From Spirochaetaceae bacterium (GTDB taxonomy: Bacteria > Spirochaetota > Spirochaetia > Treponematales > Breznakiellaceae), in the NCBI GenBank assembly GCA_031278295.1, contig JAITKQ010000065.1, positions 1 to 10,096 on the forward strand: a DNA stretch of 10,096 nt, read 5' to 3'. Positions 1 through 7,419 of this stretch are shown here, in pieces; position 1 is the first letter of the stretch, and each line of letters begins with the position of its first letter. The notes beneath the pieces were generated by a model. That model ran no database searches. It worked only from the letters and a program-made list of their open reading frames with translations, and was not told the origin of the DNA. The position numbers and the translations under genes are program-made.

Positions 1-101
1 CGCCTCAAGGGGCGGGGTATTAGACCCCACTGCGAATAAACTACTGAGAACTCTGTGGTATGGCGATACTAGGGGGGGGGGGGGGTAGCAAACCCCGCCC
101 C
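1..101. repeat. GC-rich repeat copy with an inverted partner and enclosed poly-G tract
   Basis: Positions 9-25 read GGGGCGGGGTATTAGAC. The last 16 of these bases recur exactly at 9965-9980. The first ten bases (9-18) have a perfect inverted partner at 92-101 (ACCCCGCCCC), so 73 bp including the poly-G tract are enclosed between 10-bp arms. The left edge is cut by the window, but bases 1-4 (CGCC) can pair with 11-14, as in the hairpins at 9786-9805 and 9955-9970. The shared core and fold suggest one dispersed repeat family. Whether the enclosed segment is a unit (a miniature element) cannot be told from one copy. Confidence 0.55.
72..85 (+). repeat. 14-nt poly-G homopolymer upstream of cstA
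   Basis: Fourteen consecutive G residues are flanked by ACTA and TAGC. The tract ends 109 nt before the predicted -35 box of cstA and 194 nt before its start codon. Homopolymers this long are prone to slipped-strand mispairing. In Treponema pallidum, variable poly-G tracts upstream of some tpr genes are known to alter their transcription. A phase-variable role here is inference, and the distance from the promoter is larger than is usual for that mechanism. The exact length in an assembly is unreliable. Confidence 0.9.
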
Positions 102-134
102 GTAAGCCACTCGCTGTCACCGCCATCCCGGCAG

Positions 135-159
135 GCAAAACAGCTTAACGCTGTTTTGC
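135..159. other. 10-bp perfect stem-loop upstream of cstA promoter
   Basis: GCAAAACAGC (135-144) pairs perfectly with GCTGTTTTGC (150-159) around the 5-nt loop TTAAC. The stem is not followed by a T-run, so it is not a canonical intrinsic terminator on the + strand. Read on the - strand the A/T pairs lie inside the stem, so it is not canonical there either. It sits between the poly-G tract and the cstA promoter and could be the transcript end of an upstream gene or a structured spacer. Confidence 0.6.
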
Positions 160-194
160 GTACAGTCGATTTGTTTTGGAACAGGCTCTCTCTC

Positions 195-223
195 TTTACT
201 TTCGTAAACCGGTATAATATAAT
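195..223 (+). promoter_or_regulatory. Sigma-70-type promoter of cstA
   Basis: TTTACT at 195-200 (four of six matches to TTGACA) and a perfect TATAAT at 218-223 are separated by 17 bp. A start site near 230 would give a leader of about 50 nt before the cstA start codon. A second, overlapping TATAAT lies at 213-218, but nothing suitable as a -35 box lies at its spacing. Confidence 0.65.
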
Positions 224-279
224 AAAAAAAATCAGTAATGTAAAATTATTGATAAATCCTGTTAAAAACGGAGATAACT

Positions 280-1947
280 ATGAACGGTTTGGTGATACTC
301 ATCATAGCGGCGGCCGTCCTATTGGCGGCATATCTTGTTTACGGCCGGTTTTTGGAGCGAAAGTGGGGCATAGACCCTAAAAAAAAGACGCCCGCCTATG
401 AATTCGAGGACGGTGTGGATTATGTACCGGCAAAACCCAGCGTGGTTTTTGGCCATGAATTCGCGTCGATAGCGGGCGCGGGGCCGATCAACGGGCCGAT
501 TCTTGCCGCGCCTTTCGGCTGGCTCCCCGTCCTGTTATGGATACTGTTGGGCGGTATATTTTTCGGCGCGGTACAGGATTTCGCCGCCATGTACGCTTCC
601 GTCAAGAACAAGGGCAAAACTATCGGCTACATCATCGAACAGTACATCGGCAAGACGGGCAAGCGCCTGTTCCTGCTCTTTGTTTGGCTGTTTTCCATAC
701 TCGTCGTGGCGGCCTTCGCCGACATAGTTGCCGGTACTTTTATGGGCCTCAACGCGCAGGGTGCGCGAATCGAGGCCAACGCCGCCGTAGCGACAACCTC
801 GCTGCTGTTCATCGTGTTTGCCGTTATCATGGGGCTTTTCATTAAAAAGGTACAGCCCTCCGGAGTCGGAAGCGGGGCCGTTGCCGTACTCTCGCTGGTG
901 CTCTGCATCGCGGTAGGCATGACCTTTCCGATCTACGCTTCAAAAACAATCTGGCTTTACCTGGTGTTTGCCTATGTTTTCATAGCGTCGATAACGCCGG
1001 TCTGGCTGCTGCTCCAGCCGCGTGATTACCTTAACTCGTTCCTGCTGATAATGATGATAGCGGCGGCCTTTATCGGCGTGGTGTTTGACACGCCCGCCAT
1101 AAACATACCGGTATTTACCGGGTTCAAGGCAGGGAATAACTATCTGTTCCCGATACTGTTCGTAACGGTGGCCTGCGGCGCGGTTTCGGGCTTCCACAGC
1201 CTTGTAGCGTCCGGTACGGCCTCGAAACAGGTGGAAAACGAAAGACACATACTCCCCATCAGCTTTGGCGCGATGCTGGTCGAGTGTCTGCTCGCCGTAA
1301 TTTCGCTTATCACGGTGGGCGCGATTACGGTAGGCGGAAAACTTCCCGAAGGGGTTGTTACGCCGCCGCAGATTTTTGCTACGGCCATAGCCGGATTTTT
1401 GACCAGGCTGGGTTTGCCGGAATCGATCATTTTTACGCTGATAACCCTTGCGATTTCCGCCTTTGCCCTCACTTCGCTCGATTCGGTCGCCCGCGTAGGC
1501 AGGCTGGCGTTTCAGGAACTTTTTACAGAAGAAACCGACAAGCCGCGCACCGTCAATAAACTGCTGTCAAACAAGTATGTGGCGACGCTGCTCACGCTGC
1601 TTTTCGGCTACCTGCTCGCAATAATCGGTTACGCCACGATTTGGCCGTTGTTCGGCGCGGCAAACCAGCTCCTTGCCGCGCTTGCGCTGATCTCGTGCGC
1701 CGTATTCCTTAAAAAGACCAACCGCGAGGGCGCTATGCTGTGGGCGCCCATGTTCATAATGCTTGCCGTAACGTTTACCGCGCTGGTATTCACGATAAAG
1801 GCCAAGGGCGGGTTGCTGTTTAGCGGCGGGTTTAAATTCGAAGCGGACGGGCTACAGCTTGTGTTTGCGATTCTGTTGTTGATTCTGGGTATCATGGTGG
1901 CGGTTTCAGGCGTAAAAAAACTCGCCGAAAAAAACACCATTACATAA
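280..1947 (+). CDS. cstA: Carbon starvation protein CstA family transporter
   Basis: This is a polytopic inner-membrane transporter of the CstA family (555 residues). Members take up peptides or pyruvate: E. coli CstA is linked to peptide and pyruvate use on carbon limitation, and its paralogue BtsT is a pyruvate/H+ symporter. The signature block GHEFASIAGAGPINGP lies at residues 58-73, AVQDF at 97-101 and WPLFGAANQLLA at 455-466. All are hallmarks of the family. Hydrophobic segments run throughout, starting at residues 4-20. At 555 residues it belongs to the shorter class; E. coli CstA is about 700. The ATG has CGGAG (269-273) upstream at good spacing. It is the first gene after the promoter at 195-223. 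The substrate cannot be read from sequence; pyruvate or small peptides are the candidates. Confidence 0.93.
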   Translation: MNGLVILIIAAAVLLAAYLVYGRFLERKWGIDPKKKTPAYEFEDGVDYVPAKPSVVFGHEFASIAGAGPINGPILAAPFGWLPVLLWILLGGIFFGAVQDFAAMYASVKNKGKTIGYIIEQYIGKTGKRLFLLFVWLFSILVVAAFADIVAGTFMGLNAQGARIEANAAVATTSLLFIVFAVIMGLFIKKVQPSGVGSGAVAVLSLVLCIAVGMTFPIYASKTIWLYLVFAYVFIASITPVWLLLQPRDYLNSFLLIMMIAAAFIGVVFDTPAINIPVFTGFKAGNNYLFPILFVTVACGAVSGFHSLVASGTASKQVENERHILPISFGAMLVECLLAVISLITVGAITVGGKLPEGVVTPPQIFATAIAGFLTRLGLPESIIFTLITLAISAFALTSLDSVARVGRLAFQELFTEETDKPRTVNKLLSNKYVATLLTLLFGYLLAIIGYATIWPLFGAANQLLAALALISCAVFLKKTNREGAMLWAPMFIMLAVTFTALVFTIKAKGGLLFSGGFKFEADGLQLVFAILLLILGIMVAVSGVKKLAEKNTIT

Positions 1948-1951
1948 ACCG

Positions 1952-1989
1952 GGGCCCTTGTTTCAAGATAGGGAATTTTGAAACAGCCC
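1952..1989. promoter_or_regulatory. Stem-loop and possible operator/promoter between cstA and the flavin-type gene
   Basis: GTTTCAA (1960-1966) and TTGAAAC (1978-1984) form an inverted repeat with an 11-nt centre. The stem extends outward with T1959-A1985 and, after a 3-nt bulge, GGGC (1952-1955) with GCCC (1986-1989). A perfect TATAAT follows at 1990-1995, but no recognisable -35 box lies 16-18 bp upstream; that position falls inside the inverted repeat. The structure could end cstA transcripts (there is no T-run), or be an operator over a promoter needing an activator. A start site near 2002 would leave a very short leader. Confidence 0.4.
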
Positions 1990-2015
1990 TATAATAATAA
2001 CGTAAGGAGTTTACT

Positions 2016-2408
2016 ATGAAAGAGATTTTGGACTTTATTGCCGGGTGCAGGCAATTCTTTTTGGCTACGGAAGACGGCGATCAGCCCCGCGTCAGGCCCA
2101 TGGGCGTTGCCTTCGATTACAAGGGCAAGCTGAGCTTTTGCACAAACAACACCAAGAAGGTGTTCGCGCAGTTGAAGGCAAACCGCAAGGCGGAAATTTG
2201 CGCGTCAACCGGGGACAAATGGGTCCGCGTTAGCGGCACGGTGGGATTTACCCCCGAAAGGGAGGCCAAAGAAAAGGCCTTGGAAGCCGCGCCGATGTTG
2301 AAAGACATATACAAGGTTGATGACGGCGTATTCGAGATTTTTTATTTTGAAAACGCCGTTGCCGTGTTCGAGGATATGCAGGGAAACAAGAAAGAGATAA
2401 AGCTGTAA
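2016..2408 (+). CDS. Pyridoxamine 5'-phosphate oxidase-superfamily (split beta-barrel) protein
   Basis: This is a 130-residue single-domain protein of the FMN-binding split-barrel superfamily. Residues 12-49 carry the usual pattern: RQFFLAT, then PRVRPMG (24-30), then GKLSFCTNNTKKV (37-49), the region that contacts flavin phosphate in relatives. A second strand block, KWVRVSGTV, lies near residues 69-77. Proteins of this size are usually annotated as PNPOx-family or NimA-like flavoproteins and rarely have a known substrate. It is too short and too divergent to be the true PdxH of vitamin B6 synthesis. AAGGAG at 2004-2009 lies 6 nt before the ATG. It sits 68 bp after cstA on the same strand and may share its transcript or use the TATAAT at 1990-1995. 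Cytosolic; physiological role unknown. Confidence 0.85.
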   Translation: MKEILDFIAGCRQFFLATEDGDQPRVRPMGVAFDYKGKLSFCTNNTKKVFAQLKANRKAEICASTGDKWVRVSGTVGFTPEREAKEKALEAAPMLKDIYKVDDGVFEIFYFENAVAVFEDMQGNKKEIKL

Positions 2409-2451
2409 GGGTGCCGCCTGGCAGCCTGTCGCGACCGGGGGCATCCGGTTC

Positions 2452-2482
2452 GCGGGACAAGCCGCGATGCGGCTTGTCCCGC
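2452..2482. other. 14-bp perfect hairpin, GC-rich
   Basis: Bases 2452-2465 (GCGGGACAAGCCGC) pair perfectly with 2469-2482 around a 3-nt loop GAT. There is no T-run after it, so it is not a classical intrinsic terminator. A shorter relative sharing GACAAGCCGC lies at 9849-9866. The position 44 bp after a stop codon fits a REP-like element or a mRNA 3' stabiliser. Confidence 0.75.
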
Positions 2483-2560
2483 CGGTAGAGGCTTTGACTA
2501 CCGGGCCAAAGGCCGCGCCTGTGGCATATCTGACGGGAAGCGACAGCAGCGGTTTTTTTA

Positions 2561-2592
2561 GGCAGTTTGCGCGCGAAGCGCGACAAACTGCC
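2561..2592. other. Imperfect hairpin in the putP leader
   Basis: GGCAGTTTG (2561-2569) pairs with CAAACTGCC (2584-2592). The inner parts CGCGC and GCGCG also pair, leaving one bulged base and a GAA loop. The run GGTTTTTTTA lies just before it (2551-2560). The hairpin ends 19 nt upstream of the putP Shine-Dalgarno sequence, so it would lie in the untranslated leader if transcription starts upstream. It could be a leader structure or part of the repeat-rich spacer. No promoter was recognised between 2409 and 2620: TTGACT at 2494-2499 resembles a -35 box but lacks a partner -10. Confidence 0.6.
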
Positions 2593-2620
2593 GGACGGAA
2601 CACTTTCCGGTGGAGGAATT

Positions 2621-4099
2621 TTGGATAGAATTTTTAGTATCATTTGCGCCTTTGCGGTATATTTTTTGCTGATGCTTGTGATCGGCTGGCGCACTTCAAA
2701 AAAAACATTAAACGACAAGGATTTCTTTTTGGGTGCGCGTAGCGCGGGTCCGTGGATCACCGCCTTGAGCGCGGAGGCGTCCGATATGTCGGGCTGGCTA
2801 CTGATGGGTCTGCCCGGCGTAGCATACCTGGGCGGCATGAAGGAAGCCTTCTGGACGGCTGTCGGCCTGATCATAGGCACCTACCTGAACTGGTTTTTTG
2901 TAGCAAAACGCCTGCGAAAATATACGATTCACGCGGGGGACGCGATAACGATTCCGGAATTTTTTACAAACCGTTTTAAGGACAAATCCCGTGTACTCGC
3001 GCTCGTGTCCGTCATATTCATCCTCGTTTTTTTCACGATCTACACGGCCTCCGGCTTCAAGGCCTGCGCCGACCTGTTTAGTTCTGTCTTTGGCCTGGAC
3101 TATTTTTACGCCCTGCTGCTGGGGGTAGCGATCGTGCTTGCCTACACGATTCTTGGCGGCTACATGGCGGTTTGTTCCACCGACTTTGTCCAAGGCAGCC
3201 TGATGTTCGCCGCCCTGCTGGTTACCGCTATCATAGGTATAGCAAGCATGGGCGGGGTATCCGGGGCTGTCACCACGGTCGGCGCCGATTTCCTTAACCC
3301 GTTCCACAACAACCCGGCCCAGCCCTTCGGCACGATGAATGTTATTTCCGCCCTGGCCTGGGGTCTCGGATACTTCGGTATGCCCCATATACTTGTCCGT
3401 TTCATGGGGCTCCGTTCCAACCACGATGTAAAGGTTTCCCGCCGGATCGCTATGGTCTGGGTAGTAATAGCGTTCATCGGCGCGTTGCTGGTGGGCGCTT
3501 TGGGCAGGGCCTACCTCGTTACACCGCTGGCAAAAGAGGCGGCGGAGACCGTATTCATCGCTACACTGATGCAGATGTACCCCGCCTTCATCGCCGGTAT
3601 TTTTCTTTGCGGCATCCTGGCCGCCGCTATGAGTACCGCCGATTCCCAGCTTCTCGTCGCCGCTTCCGCCTTCTCACGCGACGTGTATCTGGGCTTCCTG
3701 AACAAAAAAGCGGACGAAAAACAAACCCTGCTGATGAGCCGTATCACCGTGGTTGTTATCGCGGCAATAGGGGTTTTCATAGCGATGGACAGAAACAGCT
3801 CCATATTCGGCCTGGTCAGCTACGCCTGGGCGGGTTTTGGCGCGACCTTCGGCCCGCTGATCCTTCTCTCGTTATTCTGGAAGGGTACAACGCGAAACGG
3901 CGCTCTCGCCGGACTGATCACGGGCGGCGTAACGGTGATCGTCTGGAAACAACTACACGGCGGGATATTCGAACTCTACGAAATCGTTCCCGGTTTTGCG
4001 GTATGCCTGCTGCTGACGGTACTGGTCAGCCTGCTCGACACCCCAAACAACCCCGAAGTCGAAGCCGAATACGAGGCTTACGAAAAACTGGGGGATTAA
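2621..4099 (+). CDS. putP: Sodium/proline symporter (SSS family)
   Basis: This Na+-coupled proline importer of the inner membrane belongs to the solute:sodium symporter family. I place the start at TTG 2621, not at the in-frame ATG at 2567. GGAGG (2612-2616) lies 4 nt upstream, the ATG falls inside a hairpin, and the TTG start gives 492 residues (E. coli PutP has 502). With that start the sodium-site segment SDMSGWLLMG places Asp55, Ser57 and Gly58 at the same numbers as in E. coli PutP. The second key pair is Ser338-Thr339, matching Ser340-Thr341. The first membrane helix spans residues 5-22, and FFTIYTASG and YTILGGYMAV are further family blocks. Proline supplied this way could serve as carbon and nitrogen source or osmolyte. 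No putA is visible nearby. The gene is preceded by 212 bp with two hairpins, so it may have its own transcript. Confidence 0.92.
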   Translation: MDRIFSIICAFAVYFLLMLVIGWRTSKKTLNDKDFFLGARSAGPWITALSAEASDMSGWLLMGLPGVAYLGGMKEAFWTAVGLIIGTYLNWFFVAKRLRKYTIHAGDAITIPEFFTNRFKDKSRVLALVSVIFILVFFTIYTASGFKACADLFSSVFGLDYFYALLLGVAIVLAYTILGGYMAVCSTDFVQGSLMFAALLVTAIIGIASMGGVSGAVTTVGADFLNPFHNNPAQPFGTMNVISALAWGLGYFGMPHILVRFMGLRSNHDVKVSRRIAMVWVVIAFIGALLVGALGRAYLVTPLAKEAAETVFIATLMQMYPAFIAGIFLCGILAAAMSTADSQLLVAASAFSRDVYLGFLNKKADEKQTLLMSRITVVVIAAIGVFIAMDRNSSIFGLVSYAWAGFGATFGPLILLSLFWKGTTRNGALAGLITGGVTVIVWKQLHGGIFELYEIVPGFAVCLLLTVLVSLLDTPNNPEVEAEYEAYEKLGD

Positions 4100-4124
4100 C
4101 GGTTTGTCGCTCCACGCATAACGG

Positions 4125-4171
4125 GCAAAGCCTTAAGGTAGCGTTGCTTTAATGCCTAAGCAAAGGTTTGC
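4125..4171. other. Weak nested stem-loop after putP
   Basis: GCAAAGCC (4125-4132) can pair with GGTTTGC (4165-4171) with one bulged base. Inside it TTGCTT (4144-4149) pairs with AAGCAA (4158-4163). The structure begins 25 bp after the putP stop codon, which fits a transcript end, but no T-run follows. It is the only candidate seen for a putP terminator. Confidence 0.3.
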
Positions 4172-4269
4172 GTCAGGTTGCCGGGGCCGGCCTGATCGGC
4201 GGGCTTTTACACAGAGCCGCCGGCGAATTTGGCAGCCGCCCCGCGCACCTATCAACAAGCAGCCGGCAG

Positions 4270-4295
4270 GTGTATACTTCTAAAGATGTATACAC
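4270..4295. promoter_or_regulatory. Perfect dyad GTGTATAC-N10-GTATACAC over the DUF2804 gene start
   Basis: GTGTATAC at 4270-4277 and its exact reverse complement GTATACAC at 4288-4295 flank a 10-nt centre, TTCTAAAGAT. The dyad covers the proposed ATG (4286-4288) and a TATACT at 4273-4278 that could serve as a -10 box, although no good -35 box precedes it. Such placement suits a repressor operator. As RNA it would form a short hairpin holding the start codon. No bound regulator is known; this is inferred from symmetry alone. Confidence 0.4.
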
Positions 4296-5329
4296 GCCGT
4301 TTACTGCCCCAGAGGGACGAGCCGGTCGAAGCCGGGAAGCCGATACAGGGGACATGGACGAGTCCTTTTGAAAAGGTAGATCTACTGGCTGTTGACAGAC
4401 CCTACCGCATTTTGTTTCCGGCGTGGATTCTGGATTTTCGCCTGAAAGAGTGGCAGGCTTTTACCGTGCAGGATGATCATATTCTGATGGAAGTTATTAT
4501 CGCGAACATGAAATTTTTTTGTTTTGCGGAAGTTGTTTTTTTTAACAAGCAAAGCAAAGAAAAAATGCATGTTTTTAAGACACGTCCATTTTCGGCATGG
4601 AGAATGCCGCAGAGTTTGAACAATGCGGTTATCGATCAGGCCTGCGGGGGATTTTCATTCTGTATACACAACTGCTTTGTTTCACGTAAAGTAACACTCA
4701 AGCTATCTATTGATTCCGCGATAGAACGGCCGCTTTTCAGGGCCGATTTTGTATTTGATCTTGATCTTAAAAAGTCAACGCCGCTTGCGGTAAACCTATT
4801 TATCGCGGAAAACCGTTCCATGTATATTTTAAAAAATTTTTCCGGTATCGAAGGGAACATTATTTGGGGAGACTCCGCCATGACGCTGCATGAGGAATCG
4901 GCTGGCGGTTTATTTCGTGACTGCAAGGGCTTCATACCGTACCACTCGAATTATATTAACTGCCGGGCTTTCGGTTTTGACGCTGGTGGACGTCGGTTTG
5001 GTTTCAGCCTGGGTGAGAATATCGCAAGAAAACTCAACGTAAACAATGAAAACGCGCTTTGGCTTGACGGTACATTGACGCCGCTTCCACCAGTACGCAT
5101 AACCGGGGCGGAGCACGGTGAATTTGTGATTCAGGATATAGAAGGTATGGTTGACCTGAATTTCAAACTGACAGAAGATACAAATACGCCGCTGGATTTA
5201 CTTTTTATCAGCATGGAGCGAAGCTGCTCCATCGGCCTGTTCAACGGAATGGTAATGACGCAAAAGGGTGAAAAACTGACCGTAAGGAATGTGATGGGAA
5301 TATTGGAAAATTTTAAATTCAAGTTGTGA
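4286..5329 (+). CDS. DUF2804 family protein
   Basis: The protein matches the DUF2804 family, whose function is not established. Recognisable blocks are an N-terminal stretch ending in RPYR (38-41), RLKEWQAF (52-59), NENALWLDG (254-262) with LPPV (267-270), and GMVDLNF (287-293). These follow the order I know from treponemal members. It is rich in alternating hydrophobic and aromatic residues, consistent with an all-beta, lipocalin-like fold, and has no signal peptide or membrane span. With ATG 4286 it is 347 residues. An in-frame ATG at 4229 would add 19 residues that look like translated spacer (AAAPRTYQQ), and neither start has a clear Shine-Dalgarno sequence. It lies 9 bp before the next gene, so the two are probably co-transcribed. 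Lipid-related roles have been proposed by fold for relatives but are not shown here. Confidence 0.82.
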   Translation: MYTRRLLPQRDEPVEAGKPIQGTWTSPFEKVDLLAVDRPYRILFPAWILDFRLKEWQAFTVQDDHILMEVIIANMKFFCFAEVVFFNKQSKEKMHVFKTRPFSAWRMPQSLNNAVIDQACGGFSFCIHNCFVSRKVTLKLSIDSAIERPLFRADFVFDLDLKKSTPLAVNLFIAENRSMYILKNFSGIEGNIIWGDSAMTLHEESAGGLFRDCKGFIPYHSNYINCRAFGFDAGGRRFGFSLGENIARKLNVNNENALWLDGTLTPLPPVRITGAEHGEFVIQDIEGMVDLNFKLTEDTNTPLDLLFISMERSCSIGLFNGMVMTQKGEKLTVRNVMGILENFKFKL

Positions 5330-5338
5330 GGTTAAATT

Positions 5339-7411
5339 ATGGGGAAAAAGGTCTACGAACCCGGTGAACTTGACAATGTAAAGAAACGACTGGGGCCCAT
5401 AGATGAAAAAGAAGCAAAACGTATGCAGAGGCTGCTTGGCGGGGAGGTCGGCGAAGAAAAAACAGCCGTACCTGACGCCGGGTATTCGCGGCACACAAGG
5501 CCCCCCGACAGGGGAAAAAATAACGGCCTGCCCCCGCCGTCCAGAGGCACGGCCGCCAAACCGAAACGCCTGGTCGAGCTTGCTCCGGCAGACGGCAAGA
5601 AAGCACCCCCGCCGAGTAGGCCTAAATTCCGGAAGCCCAATACGCCCTCGTACAGCGAACGTGTAAAGATGGACAGATGCGCCAGTAGCAACGATTTCGA
5701 AATAAAAAGTATGGGGCAGGTTTTTATATCAGTGCTTTCTTTTTTTAAGACCCCGCATGACAAGGTAAATCCATGGTTTGTTAAATCCGGCCTGGACGAG
5801 TACTATGCGCAGTTGGAACACCTGGTAACATCCACGCGCCTGTTATTCCCGCGCAGCAATACCGGCCTAGGCCGGAAACTGCAAAACTTATCGCCTACAG
5901 CGTTTGCGATTTTGAATACCATACGTCAGTGGAAAATAGATGTTATCTCCGAAGAAATAGCTAGGTTTCAATCACGTCCGAGGAATGTTTTTGTCAGTGA
6001 TTTTGAAATAATGCTGCGTGAAATTTACAGACCCATATATATCATGGAAAATCTGGATTCTGAAAAAGACATCAGGACGGCGTTTCTAGTTTTGCACGAT
6101 ATTATTCTTAATGAAAATCCCGGGAAAGGATCGGAAAAGCTGAACACCAAGATAGAGGAAATGGTTAAATCGTGGCGGTTTGTATGTTTAAAACTTCGTT
6201 ATTTGCTGTACCCGCTTTTGATGAAAACCATATCGTCTTATTACCATGAGTATGAATTATTTTTCACGGAAAACAGCGAAAATTACAGACTGTTTTTGGG
6301 GCTTGAGGAAGCTGATAGAATATCTGCCAGTTATGTAAAAACAGACAATGTGGCGACACATGACGGCGCACCGGACGGCGGTGAATCTGAATCCATAGAG
6401 GATTTTGACAACGAGTCCGCCGAAGATAGTTTGCGCGATATTGATGATACCGGGCAGTCGGATCGGGACAGGCTACAGGAACAGGCCCGTGCTGAAGCGA
6501 AAGCCTTTGGCCGGGGTCTACAGATACTTAAGACCCTGTTTCCGCAGGCGCCTTGGGATAAAATTGAAGATTTTCCGGATTTTTATCCGTATTTTGCCGA
6601 TGTTTTTGAAATTAAAAAGAACGGTGAACTGATCGCGCCTGAGGACCCCGCCCATCTCGCATTGATACTGTCGCAGGCAATAGAGGAACTTCTTTACGGC
6701 TTTCGTTACATAAAGTTTGTCGGAGCGTCGAACGCAAGTTCGCTGAACGAAATTGTCGATGACTGGCATGCCGCTGTTTCAGAAAGTTTTGAAAAAAAAT
6801 ACCTTCCGCTAATCTATGAATACGCCCATTATTTTGAATATTCGGCACAGAAAAAAAATTCCACATACGCGGTGAACATTGCCGCGGACATCCACTGGGT
6901 AAGGCGCTACTATTTTTTACCCAACTACGGGTATACACCGCCTACACCGCCATCTTTTCTGAAAAAAGATGTTATCGCCCTTTATGCCGTAGCGCACCGC
7001 CTGCGCAGGGATTTGGCGGAGTGCGCCGTCGCCATAGGTGCGGCGCAAAAAGAGGGCGGTGCGGCGAAACGTGCAGTGGTAACAGGTATTGAAAATCCCT
7101 GGTCGGCGTACAATTTTCAGGTAGAAAACCCCTTGTCTAAACGTCTTAATATTTTGCTTGGAAAGAATCAGAGAAACAACGCGGCGCTTATTTTTTTTAC
7201 ATTTGCCATAGTAACCGTACTCGACAGCTACCTGTGCGACAAAAACAGCGTCGCCTACAGGACAGATGCCGAAATCCTTTTCCGAAATTCGGGAACAGAT
7301 AAATTGAAGCCCATTTTTTGGGTAGACAAACAAAAAGATACTTTTTTAATTTTCAAAAAATCAGTTGAAGATGTTAGAAAAACAAATGAAGGGCATGGCG
7401 CTCCGCAGTAA
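5339..7411 (+). CDS. Uncharacterised 690-residue soluble protein
   Basis: I do not recognise this protein. The ATG is well supported: GAGG (5328-5331) lies 7 nt upstream and overlaps the stop of the DUF2804 gene. Residues 1-110 look disordered, being rich in Pro, Lys, Arg and Gly (LPPPSRGTAAKP, KKAPPPSRPK). The middle, from about 118 to 335, is alternating hydrophobic and charged, with many Tyr and Leu residues, and probably alpha-helical. An acidic linker follows at about 342-380 (GESESIEDFDNESAED). A second helical domain runs to the end. The single long hydrophobic stretch, AALIFFTFAIVTVLDSYL near 615-632, contains an Asp and is more likely a buried helix than a membrane span. There is no signal peptide or known catalytic motif. 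A disordered basic tail plus two helical domains joined by an acidic linker would suit a scaffold or structural role. That is speculation. Confidence 0.75.
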   Translation: MGKKVYEPGELDNVKKRLGPIDEKEAKRMQRLLGGEVGEEKTAVPDAGYSRHTRPPDRGKNNGLPPPSRGTAAKPKRLVELAPADGKKAPPPSRPKFRKPNTPSYSERVKMDRCASSNDFEIKSMGQVFISVLSFFKTPHDKVNPWFVKSGLDEYYAQLEHLVTSTRLLFPRSNTGLGRKLQNLSPTAFAILNTIRQWKIDVISEEIARFQSRPRNVFVSDFEIMLREIYRPIYIMENLDSEKDIRTAFLVLHDIILNENPGKGSEKLNTKIEEMVKSWRFVCLKLRYLLYPLLMKTISSYYHEYELFFTENSENYRLFLGLEEADRISASYVKTDNVATHDGAPDGGESESIEDFDNESAEDSLRDIDDTGQSDRDRLQEQARAEAKAFGRGLQILKTLFPQAPWDKIEDFPDFYPYFADVFEIKKNGELIAPEDPAHLALILSQAIEELLYGFRYIKFVGASNASSLNEIVDDWHAAVSESFEKKYLPLIYEYAHYFEYSAQKKNSTYAVNIAADIHWVRRYYFLPNYGYTPPTPPSFLKKDVIALYAVAHRLRRDLAECAVAIGAAQKEGGAAKRAVVTGIENPWSAYNFQVENPLSKRLNILLGKNQRNNAALIFFTFAIVTVLDSYLCDKNSVAYRTDAEILFRNSGTDKLKPIFWVDKQKDTFLIFKKSVEDVRKTNEGHGAPQ

Positions 7412-7419
7412 ACGAAACA

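Noticed and set aside
60..380. Open frame with a poly-Gly stretch across the poly-G tract and into cstA
   Set aside because: The frame is an artefact of G14, overlaps cstA in another frame, has no ribosome site, and its product resembles no known protein.
2567..2620. ATG 2567 as putP start
   Set aside because: It lies in a hairpin, has no ribosome site, and adds 18 residues not seen in PutP. TTG 2621 has GGAGG and gives matching sodium-site numbering.
2248..2880. 210-codon - strand frame across the PNPOx-like gene and putP start
   Set aside because: It overlaps two real genes and two hairpins, and shows no domain or ribosome site.
2798..3424. 208-codon - strand frame inside putP
   Set aside because: A shadow of putP: low-complexity, charged product without family resemblance.
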